Positions 27,002 to 35,787 of a DNA stretch of 43,068 bases are shown one piece after another (position 1 is the first letter of the stretch; each line of letters opens with the position of its first letter). The notes beneath the pieces were generated by a model. The model saw nothing but the letters and a program-made list of their open reading frames with translations, had not been told where the DNA came from and did no database searches. The DNA is from Metalysinibacillus jejuensis (lineage in GTDB: Bacteria > Bacillota > Bacilli > Bacillales_A > Planococcaceae), in NCBI RefSeq assembly GCF_003057615.1, contig NZ_QAFW01000020.1, positions 1 through 43,068 on the forward strand. Direction: 5' to 3'. The position numbers and the translations under genes were made by a program.

Positions 27002-28900
27002 CTACTTCTGTTGCACGAGCTTTTGAATCCGTGCAATCGTTTCTTCTGTTGTTACATGAATTTCAGCTAATAATTCATTTACACTACCGTGTTCAATAAA
27101 CGCGTCAGGTATACCGATACGTTCAATGTCATTATGGTAGTTATGGTCACTTGCGAACTCTAATACGCCGCTACCAAAGCCTCCCGCAAGTACGGCTTCC
27201 TCTATTGTAAGGACAGGTTTACCACTTTGCATAATGCGGTGTAGCATAGCTTCGTCCATCGGTTTAATAAAGCGTGCGTTCACTACTTCTACCTCAATGC
27301 CTTGGGTAGCTAATGCTTCGGCTGCTTCCATAGCCATTGGGATCGTTGTGCCGAATGTCAAAATACTTGCATCCTCACCTTCACGCAACACTTCCCAACT
27401 ACCAATAGGTAATGCTTGAAGTGTTTTGTCCATCGGTACGCCTAAACCATTACCACGTGGGTAACGCAAGGCAATTGGACCATCATTATAATCAAGTGCT
27501 GTTTTTACCATGTGCTGGCCTTCATTTTCGTCTTTAGGCATCATAATGACCATATTTGGTAAATGACGTAAGAAGGCAATGTCGAACACACCTTGGTGTG
27601 TTTCACCGTCCGCGCCTACTAAACCTGCGCGGTCAATGCCAATAAAAACATTTAAGTTAGGACGTGCAATATCATGTAGTACTTGATCATACGCACGCTG
27701 TAAGAAAGTTGAGTAAATTGCTAAAAAAGGCTTCATCTGTTGTGTTGCCATACCTGCTGCCATTGTTGCAGCATGCTGTTCAGCAATACCTACATCAAAG
27801 AAGCGGTTTGGATACGCTTTCGCAAAACCTTCTAGCTTAGAGCCAACAGGCATTGCAGGTGTAATTGTCGCAATACGCTTATCCGTTTCGGCAAGCTTGG
27901 TTACGGTGTCAGCAATTAAGCTACTCCAAGCTGGACCTTTAACTGCGGATTTAACAAATGCGCCTGTTTCCATTTTATAAGGACCGGTGCCATGCCATGT
28001 GCCAACGGTATCTTCTTCAGCTGGCTTATAGCCTTTACCCTTTTTCGTAATAACGTGTACTAATACAGGACCTTTCGCTTCTTTGGCATAGCGAAGGTTA
28101 GTTTCGAGCGCTTCAAAATCGTGCCCATCGATAGGACCTAAATATTTAAAGCCCATCTCCTCAAAAAATACGCCTGACACGACTAAATATTTCAAGCTAT
28201 CTTTCACACGCTCTGCTGTAGCAGCTAGCTTACCGCCTACTACAGGAATTTTATTAATTAACGATTCCATATCTTCCTTTGCTCTTGCATACTCTTTCGC
28301 TGTACGCAAGCGCCCTAAAATACTGTGTAGCGCACCGACATTCGGCGCTATGGACATCTCATTATCATTTAAAATAACTGTCATATTCGTTTGTGCGTGG
28401 CCAATATGATTTAGCGCTTCAAGCGCCATACCACCCGTTAGCGCTCCGTCACCAATAATTGGCACGACATAGTTATTTTCATTTTTCATATCACGTGCGG
28501 CTGCCATACCCATAGCAGCAGACAGAGACGTTGAGCTGTGACCTGTTTCCCATTCGTCATGTTCACTCTCTACAAGCTTTGGAAAACCACAAAGCCCTTT
28601 GAACTGACGAAGTGTGTCAAATTGACTCGCACGACCTGTTAAAATTTTATGCACGTAAGCTTGGTGGCCAACATCCCATAAAAATTTATCTTTCGGGCTA
28701 TCAAACATTTTGTGCAACATTAACGTTAGCTCTACTACACCTAAGTTAGGTCCAATATGCCCTCCTGTTTGTGCACATTTCTCAATTAAAAACGTACGAA
28801 TATCCTGAGCTAATGCTTCTAGTTCCTTATTCGATAAATCTTTCAAAAAGGATGGACTAGTAATCGTAGTTAAATCCACCTTCCTCACACACCTTTTCAT
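27002..28900 (-). CDS. dxs: 1-deoxy-D-xylulose-5-phosphate synthase
   Basis: About 625-632 aa. Thiamine motif [18 protein letters not shown] with closing [29 protein letters not shown] near the N-terminus; the catalytic Glu in [15 protein letters not shown]; transketolase C-domain. It condenses pyruvate and glyceraldehyde-3-phosphate, the first step of the MEP isoprenoid pathway. The start is uncertain. ATG 28900 gives seven extra residues and has only a weak GGTG; GTG 28879 ([12 protein letters not shown]) aligns best with B. subtilis Dxs. The frame extends to 29005, but the added residues ([12 protein letters not shown]...) look non-coding. Directly follows ispA, which uses the product. Confidence 0.94.
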   Translation of the reverse strand: MKRCVRKVDLTTITSPSFLKDLSNKELEALAQDIRTFLIEKCAQTGGHIGPNLGVVELTLMLHKMFDSPKDKFLWDVGHQAYVHKILTGRASQFDTLRQFKGLCGFPKLVESEHDEWETGHSSTSLSAAMGMAAARDMKNENNYVVPIIGDGALTGGMALEALNHIGHAQTNMTVILNDNEMSIAPNVGALHSILGRLRTAKEYARAKEDMESLINKIPVVGGKLAATAERVKDSLKYLVVSGVFFEEMGFKYLGPIDGHDFEALETNLRYAKEAKGPVLVHVITKKGKGYKPAEEDTVGTWHGTGPYKMETGAFVKSAVKGPAWSSLIADTVTKLAETDKRIATITPAMPVGSKLEGFAKAYPNRFFDVGIAEQHAATMAAGMATQQMKPFLAIYSTFLQRAYDQVLHDIARPNLNVFIGIDRAGLVGADGETHQGVFDIAFLRHLPNMVIMMPKDENEGQHMVKTALDYNDGPIALRYPRGNGLGVPMDKTLQALPIGSWEVLREGEDASILTFGTTIPMAMEAAEALATQGIEVEVVNARFIKPMDEAMLHRIMQSGKPVLTIEEAVLAGGFGSGVLEFASDHNYHNDIERIGIPDAFIEHGSVNELLAEIHVTTEETIARIQKLVQQK

Positions 28901-29037
28901 AAATGTATTCACCGTTGTTTTCAACATTATAACAGTGTAAGTGTCATGCACAAAACAAAACACATTCGTTTTTTTACGCATTGATATACTCACATATTTT
29001 AGCATAGTCTCACACTAAAGCACGTGTTTTATAACAA

Positions 29038-29913
29038 TTATTTATTTCGGTGTACAATATAATGCGCGATTTCTTTTAATAATGTCGCTTCTTTGCTAAC
29101 AGTTTCTAAAGCGGCTACTGCTAAATTATAGTGTTCCTGTAACTTTTCATGCGCTCCTTCAAGCGTTAATAAAGCGGGATATGTACTTTTATCGCTCGCT
29201 TCGTCTTTACCTGCTGTTTTGCCAAGCTCTTCTGACGTACCTTCCACATCTAAAATATCATCTTTAATTTGGAATGCTAAGCCGATATGGTAAGCATACT
29301 CATTCAGTGCCGCACGCTCTTCAGCTGTTGCATCAGCAAGTACTGCACCTGCTTCAATGCCAAAACGTAAAAGCGCGCCGGTCTTATTAACATGCACTTC
29401 TTCTAACTCAGCTAATGTCAGTTGTTTCTCTTCACCTTCGATATCTAATACTTGTCCACCAACCATACCTTCAGCACCTGAAGCTTGATGGAAAAGCTGA
29501 ATAAGCTCCACCTTTTTTTCCGCTGTTACTTCCGTATTCACTAGTACGCCAAAGCTTAGTGTATTAAGTGCGTCACCTGCCAAAACTGCCAATGCCTCAC
29601 CAAAAACGATATGATTCGTCGGTTTACCACGGCGCAAATCATCATCATCCATACTCGGTAAATCGTCATGTATTAATGAATACGTATGTGTCATTTCAAG
29701 CGCTGCCCCTACGTCATAACCAGGCGCCAGTGGTTTTTTAAATAAGTCCAATACCGCCAATACAAATAGTGGGCGAATGCGCTTGCCCCCTGCTTTTAGC
29801 GAATAGAGCATCGACGCTTTTAAGTTTTTAGGAATCGTTAGTTTTTCTACTTGCTCATACATTTTTTGTTCAAAAATAGGTAATTGCTGTGCCATAAATT
29901 CACGCAGTGCCAT
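29038..29913 (-). CDS. ispA: Farnesyl diphosphate synthase / polyprenyl synthetase
   Basis: 291 aa. The first Asp-rich motif is HDDLPSMDDDDLRRGKP and the second is QIKDDILDVEG; GGKRIRP precedes them. The residues before the first motif (EMTHTYSLIHDD) are those of C15 synthases. It builds farnesyl diphosphate from IPP and DMAPP for quinones and undecaprenyl carriers. It starts two bases after the xseB stop. B. subtilis yqiD/ispA has the same neighbours. Confidence 0.95.
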   Translation of the reverse strand: MALREFMAQQLPIFEQKMYEQVEKLTIPKNLKASMLYSLKAGGKRIRPLFVLAVLDLFKKPLAPGYDVGAALEMTHTYSLIHDDLPSMDDDDLRRGKPTNHIVFGEALAVLAGDALNTLSFGVLVNTEVTAEKKVELIQLFHQASGAEGMVGGQVLDIEGEEKQLTLAELEEVHVNKTGALLRFGIEAGAVLADATAEERAALNEYAYHIGLAFQIKDDILDVEGTSEELGKTAGKDEASDKSTYPALLTLEGAHEKLQEHYNLAVAALETVSKEATLLKEIAHYIVHRNK

Positions 29914-29915
29914 TC

Positions 29916-30134
29916 TTACTCCTCCTTAAATGCTTGTACCTGTCCGTTATCATCAATAATTTTTGCTACTTGATTTTCTGCTACTTGCAATTTTTCTTGG
30001 CAAACTTGCGCTAATTGCATACCTTTACTATATAAGGCTACGGCTTCTTCTAATGAGGCCTCTCCACTCTCTAACTGTCGAACAACTTCCTCCAATGAGG
30101 CGAGTGCATTCGAAAAAGTTACTGATTCACTCAT
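29916..30134 (-). CDS. xseB: Exodeoxyribonuclease VII small subunit
   Basis: 72 aa. The family signature is SLEEVVRQLESGEASLEEAVALYSKG split over two helices (about 14-40), followed by a third helix AQVCQEKLQVAENQVAKI. Several XseB chains wrap the XseA arm in exonuclease VII. The ATG lies eight bases inside the end of xseA, so the two subunits are co-translated. Confidence 0.93.
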   Translation of the reverse strand: MSESVTFSNALASLEEVVRQLESGEASLEEAVALYSKGMQLAQVCQEKLQVAENQVAKIIDDNGQVQAFKEE

Positions 30135-31473
30135 CGTCTTTCCCCCTTACGATTTCCGTAATAGTCGCTTTAATATGACCATCTTTAAATTGTACACGAA
30201 TTTCATCTTTTAGTGCTAGTTGAGCGACCGAAGTTATAGGCGTCTCTTCTTTATAAGTTAACTGAAAGCCGCGTCCTATCGTCTGTAGCGGGTTAAGTAC
30301 GCCCAATGTACGGGCGTTATACGTCAAACGCTCTTTTGCCTGTTGAAGCGTTACATCTACCGCACGCGTTAGCCGCTCCTGTAAACGTAACAGATGAAGC
30401 TGTTCTGCTTGCAACTTTTGACGCGGCTCATACGGTTGTAAGCGATTAAGCAACTGTTGTAACGTTTGTTTATGTTGCCAAATTGTTAGTTGCATCACTT
30501 GTGGCAAACGTTGCTCAGCATAACTTAAACGTTCCACAAAGGGGCGTATTACTCGCGTAAAATCTTGTAAAATATACGACTGCTGTAGCGCTTGAAGCTG
30601 TCTCCCTTTTTCAGTGAGTCGCTGTCGCATCATCACACTTAAGCGGGCCTCTATTTGTCGTAACATCGCTTGTAAATCTTTATAATCTGGCGTTGCAAGT
30701 TCGGCTGCTGCAGTTGGTGTCGGAGCTCGTAAATCTGCCACAAAGTCTGCAATCGTCGTGTCTGTTTCGTGACCGACAGCGCTAATAATAGGTATTTTAC
30801 TTTCAAAAATAGCACGCGCTACATTTTCTTCGTTAAAGGCCCATAAATCTTCAATAGAACCGCCACCTCGCCCGACAATCAATACATCGACGCGCTTTTC
30901 ATCATTAGCTTGCTTAATTTTTTCAACAATGTTTGGCGCAGCTTGTTTGCCTTGTACTACCGCGGGATAAATAAAAACCGCTGCTTGCGGATAACGTCGT
31001 TGCAATGTTGTACAAATGTCTCGTACTGCGGCTCCTGTAGGCGCAGTTACAACACCGATAGCTTTTGGGTATTTTGGTATCGCTTGTTTAAATGAAATAT
31101 TAAATAGCCCTTCCTGTTGTAGGCGCTGTTGCAATTGCTGAAACGCAATAAATAAAGCACCTGCGCCATCAGGTAGCATTTCGTTTGCATACAATTGGTA
31201 ACTACCATAATTTTCATAAACCGTCACATCACCGCAAATAAATACTTTCATCCCTGATTCAGGACGAAATACTAATTGGCTCGCTTGTTTTTTGAACATT
31301 ACTGCCGAAATTTGGCTTTTGCCGTCTTTCAGCACAAAATAAATGTGACCTGATGGATGGTGTTTAACATTTGATAACTCTCCCTGAACATACACTTTTC
31401 TCAAGTGTGGATCCACATCAAATTTACGCTTAATATACTGTGTTAATGCTTGTACCGTTAAATATGATGGCAT
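30127..31473 (-). CDS. xseA: Exodeoxyribonuclease VII large subunit
   Basis: 448 aa. N-terminal OB-fold (VQGELSNVKHHPSGHIYF, about 25-45), catalytic core with GVVTAPTGAAVRDI, VGRGGGSIEDLWAFNEE and SAVGHETDTTIADFVAD, then a long coiled-coil of Gln/Leu/Arg-rich helices (about 270-400). It degrades single-stranded DNA from both ends. A perfect AGGAGG precedes the ATG. A terminator hairpin stands only 16 bases upstream of the start. Confidence 0.95.
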   Translation of the reverse strand: MPSYLTVQALTQYIKRKFDVDPHLRKVYVQGELSNVKHHPSGHIYFVLKDGKSQISAVMFKKQASQLVFRPESGMKVFICGDVTVYENYGSYQLYANEMLPDGAGALFIAFQQLQQRLQQEGLFNISFKQAIPKYPKAIGVVTAPTGAAVRDICTTLQRRYPQAAVFIYPAVVQGKQAAPNIVEKIKQANDEKRVDVLIVGRGGGSIEDLWAFNEENVARAIFESKIPIISAVGHETDTTIADFVADLRAPTPTAAAELATPDYKDLQAMLRQIEARLSVMMRQRLTEKGRQLQALQQSYILQDFTRVIRPFVERLSYAEQRLPQVMQLTIWQHKQTLQQLLNRLQPYEPRQKLQAEQLHLLRLQERLTRAVDVTLQQAKERLTYNARTLGVLNPLQTIGRGFQLTYKEETPITSVAQLALKDEIRVQFKDGHIKATITEIVRGKDDE

Positions 31474-31488
31474 ATCAACCCTCCTAAA

Positions 31489-31522
31489 AAAAAGCTGACT
31501 GAAACGAGTTCAGACAGCTTTT
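31489..31522 (-). terminator. Terminator-like hairpin between folD and xseA
   Basis: AAAAGCTGTCTGAA against TTCAGTCAGCTTTT with one mismatch, followed on the minus strand by a run of T that ends a few bases before the xseA ribosome site. There is no room for a promoter after it, so it is either leaky or a control point. Confidence 0.75.
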
Positions 31523-31528
31523 CCCTTA

Positions 31529-32377
31529 TTACTTTAACGTATTTTCTGCCGATTTCACTGTATTTTCTAGTAGCATCGTAATCGTCATCGGGCCTACGCC
31601 ACCTGGAACTGGCGTAATTTTACTTACGATTGGCTCTACTGATGCGAAGTCTACGTCACCGCATAGTTTATTTTCTTCGTTACGGTTAATACCAACGTCA
31701 ATTACTACAGCACCTTCTTTAACATGCTCTTTTGTAATAAAGTTTGGACGGCCTACTGCAGCAATAATAATATCTGCCTGTTTTGTCATCGCTGGTAAAT
31801 CAGGCGTTTTAGAGTGTGTATACGTAACTGTAGCATCTTTTTGTAGGAGTAATTGTCCCATAGGTTTACCTACAATATGGCTACGTCCAACTACAACTGC
31901 ATGCTTACCTGCAATTTCTACACCGCTATATTCAAGCAATTTCATTACGCCATATGGTGTACATGGTAAAAATGTGTCTTGACCAAGCATCATTTTACCT
32001 ACACTTACTGGCGAAAAGCCGTCAACATCTTTCGCTGGCGCTATTGCTGCGATAATTGTATCCTCATCAATATGTTTTGGTAGCGGTAACTGTACGAGTA
32101 TACCGTGGATATGTGGTGCATCATTTAATTTAGCAATTTCTTCAACAAGTTGTTGCTCTGTCGTTGTTGAAGGAAGTTTAATTAACTCAGAGTGTACACC
32201 TATTGCTGCACATGATTTTTGCTTGTTAGCAACATACGTTTTAGACGCAGGGTTGTCCCCTACTAAAATAACCGCTAAGCCTGGTGTAACACCTTTAGCT
32301 TTAACCGCTTCTACACGCTTCGCAACATCCTCACGAATTTGTTGACCAATCTCTTTACCATTAATGATCTTTGACAT
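31529..32377 (-). CDS. folD: Methylenetetrahydrofolate dehydrogenase/cyclohydrolase FolD
   Basis: 282 aa. Substrate-site YVANKQKSCAAIGV contains the catalytic Lys; ILVQLPLPKHID and PAKDVDGFSPVSVGKM are the two PROSITE-type signatures; the NADP loop is VVGRSHIVGKPMGQLLL; PVPGGVGPMT lies near the C-terminus. It interconverts 5,10-methylene- and 10-formyl-THF. It lies 26 bases after nusB. Confidence 0.96.
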   Translation of the reverse strand: MSKIINGKEIGQQIREDVAKRVEAVKAKGVTPGLAVILVGDNPASKTYVANKQKSCAAIGVHSELIKLPSTTTEQQLVEEIAKLNDAPHIHGILVQLPLPKHIDEDTIIAAIAPAKDVDGFSPVSVGKMMLGQDTFLPCTPYGVMKLLEYSGVEIAGKHAVVVGRSHIVGKPMGQLLLQKDATVTYTHSKTPDLPAMTKQADIIIAAVGRPNFITKEHVKEGAVVIDVGINRNEENKLCGDVDFASVEPIVSKITPVPGGVGPMTITMLLENTVKSAENTLK

Positions 32378-32403
32378 TTGTATGAAATCCCCTTCCGTAA
32401 CGT

Positions 32404-32787
32404 TTACGATTGAACCATATTCGATAATACACCATTCACGAATTTTGCTGCTTTATCATCCGAGAATGTTTTACATAACTCAATTGCTTCATTTACGACT
32501 ACATTTTTTGGTGTCTCTTCCATATAAAGAAGTTCAAACACCGCTAGACGTAGTACGGTCTTTTCTACTTTCGGTAAGCGCTCAAAAGACCAGTTCTCTA
32601 AGTGCGCTGCGATTTTTTCATCAATTTCTTGTTGGTGCTCTGTTGTTTCATATACTAAACGCTCAAAAAATTCATTGCGTTTATCAGACTCAATAATATG
32701 CGTAACAGCTTCATCTACTGTTACTTCGGTATTTTCGAGTTGAAACAGTGCTTGTAGCGCTTTCTCACGCGCTTCACGTCGTTTCAT
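32404..32787 (-). CDS. nusB: Transcription antitermination factor NusB
   Basis: 127 aa from the ATG at 32787 (MKRREAREKALQALFQLE), with AAGGAG ten bases upstream; the open frame runs on to 32853 without support. Helical NusB fold with RREAREKALQALF (RNA-binding N-terminus) and LRLAVFELLYMEETPKNVVVNEAIELCKTFSDDKAAKFVNGVL at the C-terminus. It works with NusE (S10) at boxA in rRNA antitermination. In B. subtilis nusB follows the asp23-like yqhY directly; here two plus-strand genes stand between them. Confidence 0.95.
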   Translation of the reverse strand: MKRREAREKALQALFQLENTEVTVDEAVTHIIESDKRNEFFERLVYETTEHQQEIDEKIAAHLENWSFERLPKVEKTVLRLAVFELLYMEETPKNVVVNEAIELCKTFSDDKAAKFVNGVLSNMVQS

Positions 32788-32921
32788 AATAGGCGTACTC
32801 CTTCTACTTATAGCATTAAAATTTATCATAGCATATTTTAGCGTAATACACACCGTCGCTTACATATTTTCGTTGTTTTTTCACGTTTTGTAGGAAAAAA
32901 TTTTAGTTATCGCTACACCCG

Positions 32922-32930
32922 TGCTATAAT
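32922..32930 (+). promoter_or_regulatory. Extended -10 promoter of the efflux gene
   Basis: TGCTATAAT is a perfect extended -10 element; the -35 region (TTTAGT or TTAGTT at about 32902-32908) is poor, as is usual with extended -10. Predicted transcription start is near 32937. Confidence 0.55.
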
Positions 32931-32944
32931 CAAAAGATGATTTT

Positions 32945-32974
32945 GCCCTAAACAATCGTTTTGGGTATTTTTTT
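32945..32974 (+). promoter_or_regulatory. Terminator-like hairpin in the efflux-gene leader
   Basis: GCCCTAAAC/GTTTTGGGT (one T-T mismatch) followed by TTTTTTT lies between the predicted start of transcription and the ATG at 32995. No plus-strand gene precedes it, so it is not an ordinary 3' terminator and would act on the leader as an attenuator. The 3' end of the leader (AAGGGGC, the ribosome site) can pair with the GCCC arm in an alternative fold. Confidence 0.45.
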
Positions 32975-32994
32975 ACGCTAAGGGGCTAACAACT

Positions 32995-34161
32995 ATGTCA
33001 AAAAACAAAAAAATTACACTGGCCATTTTACTGACAAATCTCTTTATTGCCTTTTTAGGTATCGGACTTGTCATCCCGGTATTACCAACAATTATGAATG
33101 AATTGCAAATTAGCGGTACGGTGGTCGGCTATATGGTCGCTACATTCGCTATTGTACAGTTAATTGTTTCCCCATTTTCTGGTCAATGGGTAGATAAAAT
33201 CGGTCGTAAACCGATGATTGTTATAGGTTTATTTATCTTTGGTGTTTCCGAATTTTTATTCGGTTTAGGTAAATCTGTCGAAGTATTATTTATCTCTCGC
33301 GCAATGGGTGGCTTTAGTGCAGCTTTTATTATGCCTGCTGTCACAGCTTTCATAGCTGATATTACTACGATGGCTACACGTCCAAAAGCGCTCGGTTATA
33401 TGTCAGCTTCTATTAATACAGGATTTATTATAGGGCCTGGTTTCGGTGGATTTTTAGCTGAGATTGGTACACGTGTACCTTTTTATACAGCTGGGGTATT
33501 AGGCGCTGTTGCAGCATTGCTCTCTCTTTGGTTGCTACAAGAGCCTGAACGCTCAACGGAAGAAATTCCTGCGCGTAAAGATGATAAAGAACGCAAAGGC
33601 TTACAACGCGTGTTCCATCCGCTTTATTTTATTGCTTTTGTCGTAATTTTTGTATCTACATTTGGCTTATCTGCTTTTGAATCTTTATTTAGTTTATTTG
33701 TAGATCATAAGTTTGGTTTTACACCAAAAGATATCGCGATTGTTATTACGGGGGGCGCTATCGTAGGTGCTATCGCTCAAGTCGTTTTACTCGATCCACT
33801 CGTTAAGCGACTCGGTGAAATTAACGTTATTCGCATCGCCTTACTATTGTCTGCTATTTTAGCCTTCGCCATGACAGTAGTATCATCTTACTTTATGATT
33901 TTATTCGTTACTTTTATTATTTTTATTGGCTTTGATTTAATTCGCCCTGCCGTCACCTCTTATTTATCAAACGTAGCAGGCAATGAACAAGGTTTTGTTG
34001 GCGGGATGAACTCCATGTTTACAAGCTTAGGTAATATTTTCGGACCGGTATTAGGTGGTTATTTATTTGATATTAACTATGATTACCCTTACTATTTCGC
34101 CACATTAACATTGCTTATAGGACTTGGTATCGCAATGTTTTGGAAGAAACCGCAATATTAA
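32995..34161 (+). CDS. MFS multidrug efflux transporter, NorA/Bmr-like
   Basis: 388 aa, about 12 transmembrane helices. Strong similarity by eye to S. aureus NorA: IAFLGIGLVIPVLPTIM in helix 1, the loop motif A WVDKIGRKPMIVIGL (about 67-81), antiporter motif C in ALGYMSASINTGFIIGPGFGG, and in the second half FGLSAFESLFSLF and FIGFDLIRPAVTSYLSNVAG. It exports drugs or cationic compounds by proton antiport; the natural substrate is unknown. Ribosome site AAGGGGC. It has its own promoter and terminator and stands, with the next gene, in the opposite orientation to the housekeeping genes around it. Confidence 0.9.
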   Translation: MSKNKKITLAILLTNLFIAFLGIGLVIPVLPTIMNELQISGTVVGYMVATFAIVQLIVSPFSGQWVDKIGRKPMIVIGLFIFGVSEFLFGLGKSVEVLFISRAMGGFSAAFIMPAVTAFIADITTMATRPKALGYMSASINTGFIIGPGFGGFLAEIGTRVPFYTAGVLGAVAALLSLWLLQEPERSTEEIPARKDDKERKGLQRVFHPLYFIAFVVIFVSTFGLSAFESLFSLFVDHKFGFTPKDIAIVITGGAIVGAIAQVVLLDPLVKRLGEINVIRIALLLSAILAFAMTVVSSYFMILFVTFIIFIGFDLIRPAVTSYLSNVAGNEQGFVGGMNSMFTSLGNIFGPVLGGYLFDINYDYPYYFATLTLLIGLGIAMFWKKPQY

Positions 34162-34164
34162 AAT

Positions 34165-34209
34165 AGACGATGTTAGACCAATGCAAACGGTCTAGCATCG
34201 TTTTTATTT
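34165..34209 (+). terminator. Terminator of the efflux gene
   Basis: ACGATG-TTAGACC/GGTCTAG-CATCGT stem of about 12 pairs followed by TTTTTATTT, a few bases after the stop. Confidence 0.9.
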
Positions 34210-34332
34210 GGCGCATCAACGTCTCCTTCTAACAACAAATACCAGCATTTGCTGTTGCCTTACTAATTCATTATAGTAGTGTACTACTAGGCTAGCTATT
34301 TTCACTATTTCCGCCTATCGCTCCTTAAAGCT

Positions 34333-34341
34333 TGTTATACT
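34333..34341 (+). promoter_or_regulatory. Extended -10 promoter of the yitT-family gene
   Basis: TGTTATACT is an extended -10 about 35 bases before the ATG; the -35 region is weak. The remaining gap from 34210 holds no gene. Confidence 0.4.
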
Positions 34342-34376
34342 AATACAATTGAATACAGAGAGAGGAAATTTACATC

Positions 34377-35231
34377 ATGCCCAATTTAAAACAGCCAAGC
34401 AACGTACTCAACTATGTCTTTATTATTATGGGAGCAATGTTAGTCGGCATTGCTTATAACGTCTTTTTACTCCCAGCCCAATTAGCGGCAGGTGGCGTGT
34501 CCGGTATTAGTACAATCCTTTATGAACTATACGGAACAAAACCAGCACTTGTTCAAACAATTATTAATTTACCGTTATTTGTCGTTGGTTTTTTAGCACT
34601 TGGTAAAGATTTTAGCTATAAAACTTTACTCGGTACAATGATGGTACCTTTCACCATATTTTTAACGGAAGCGTTAGTGCAAAAAGGTTCACACGATCCT
34701 TTCCTATCTTCTATTTATGGTGGTATTGTGTTGGGCGTCGGCCTCGGCCTCGTCTACCGTGGTGGTGGTTCTACGGGAGGCACAGCAGCACTCGCTCAAA
34801 TTTTAAAAAAGTATGCTAATATTTCAAGTGGTTTCTCACAACTCATCGTTGATGGCTTCGTTGTAGTAGCGAGCGCCTTCGTTTTCAGCTTTGAACTAGC
34901 GCTCTATGCCCTTATTTCGATTTTTGTCACAAGCAAAGTTATTGATTTTGTGCAATTACAAACTGGTGATAATAAACTTGTGCTTATTATTACAGATAAT
35001 GAAACACGCGTAACATCACTTATTTATGAACATGTCGAGCGTGGTGTGACACAAGTTCAGTCATTCGGGGCTTTTTCTAAAAAAGAACGCGCCTTGTTGC
35101 TCTGTGTAATGGAGCAAGCTGAAGCTATTTATTTCAAACAAATTATTACTAACGAAGAGCCCAACTCTTTTGTCATTTTCTTAAATGCTTCTGAAATTTT
35201 AGGCCGCGGCTTTTCTAAAGCAAAAATTTAA
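34377..35231 (+). CDS. YitT-family membrane protein (DUF161/DUF2179)
   Basis: 284 aa. Five or so N-terminal hydrophobic helices with the family segments NVFLLPAQLAAGGVSGISTIL and LVYRGGGSTGGTAALAQIL; the C-terminal 80 residues (VLIITDNETRVTSLIYEHVERGVTQV) form the soluble DUF2179 domain. GAGAGG lies before the ATG. Members are common and multi-copy in Bacillales; substrate and role are not established. Independent unit with its own promoter; the terminator is shared with the converging asp23-like gene. Confidence 0.88.
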   Translation: MPNLKQPSNVLNYVFIIMGAMLVGIAYNVFLLPAQLAAGGVSGISTILYELYGTKPALVQTIINLPLFVVGFLALGKDFSYKTLLGTMMVPFTIFLTEALVQKGSHDPFLSSIYGGIVLGVGLGLVYRGGGSTGGTAALAQILKKYANISSGFSQLIVDGFVVVASAFVFSFELALYALISIFVTSKVIDFVQLQTGDNKLVLIITDNETRVTSLIYEHVERGVTQVQSFGAFSKKERALLLCVMEQAEAIYFKQIITNEEPNSFVIFLNASEILGRGFSKAKI

Positions 35232-35234
35232 AAA

Positions 35235-35275
35235 TAAAAGTGCCTGGGCTCTTCACACCCATGGCACTTTTTAAA
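35235..35275. terminator. Bidirectional terminator (yitT-family / asp23-like)
   Basis: AAAAGTGCC/GGCACTTTTT outer arms and a TGGG/CCCA inner pair, with T-runs on both strands between two converging genes. Confidence 0.88.
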
Positions 35276-35282
35276 ACCTTGC

Positions 35283-35678
35283 TTATTCTGCTACTTCAAA
35301 TTCGATATCTGTAATATGCACATTTACTTCTGCTGTTTCAATAGCAGCCATATTATGAATGGCTTGGCGAATTTGCGACTGCATTTCTTTCGCTACTTTA
35401 GGGATTGCATACCCATATTTTACAGAGCAATAGACATCTATAATAATATCGCCGTTTTCGGCAACGCCTGATTTAATTCCCTTATTGTGTACCTTTTTAC
35501 CAAAGCGCTCTACTACGCCAGATGCAAAATTACCACGAGTTGCTGCAATGCCTTCCACTTCCGTAGCTGCAATACCCGCTACGACTTCTAGCACTTCTGC
35601 TGCCATTTCAATTTTACCTAGTTCTTCTTTGCCCGACGGTGTCGGTTGTACGAAAGATTGCCCTGCTTTTTCAGCCAT
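35283..35678 (-). CDS. yqhY: Asp23/Gls24-family protein (YqhY)
   Basis: 131 aa from the ATG at 35678, nine bases after AAGGAAAGG; an ATG three codons upstream is too near that site. The family core is LGKIEMAAEVLEVVAGIAATEVEGIAATRG followed by VYCSVKYGYAIPKVAKEMQSQIRQAI. In B. subtilis YqhY sits in the acc operon and its loss disturbs control of acetyl-CoA carboxylase, so a role in fatty-acid synthesis control is plausible. Here it is separated from accC by a strong terminator and has a good promoter of its own. Confidence 0.92.
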   Translation of the reverse strand: MAEKAGQSFVQPTPSGKEELGKIEMAAEVLEVVAGIAATEVEGIAATRGNFASGVVERFGKKVHNKGIKSGVAENGDIIIDVYCSVKYGYAIPKVAKEMQSQIRQAIHNMAAIETAEVNVHITDIEFEVAE

Positions 35679-35723
35679 TTCAATCATCCTTTCCTTATAA
35701 CAAACACGTTACTTCTGCTTTTC

Positions 35724-35753
35724 ATTATACTATACTTTCTTAACATAAGACAA
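35724..35753 (-). promoter_or_regulatory. Candidate sigma-A promoter of yqhY
   Basis: On the minus strand TTGTCT (35753-35748) and a perfect TATAAT (35729-35724) are 18 bases apart. The -35 touches the T-run of the accC terminator. Confidence 0.5.
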
Positions 35754-35780
35754 AAAAACCTGCCGCAAGCTGCGACAGGT
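35752..35780 (-). terminator. Terminator of accBC
   Basis: ACCTGTCGCA/TGCGGCAGGT, ten pairs with one G-T and a three-base loop, seven T following on the minus strand, seven bases beyond the accC stop. Confidence 0.9.
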
Positions 35781-35787
35781 AAAAAAC

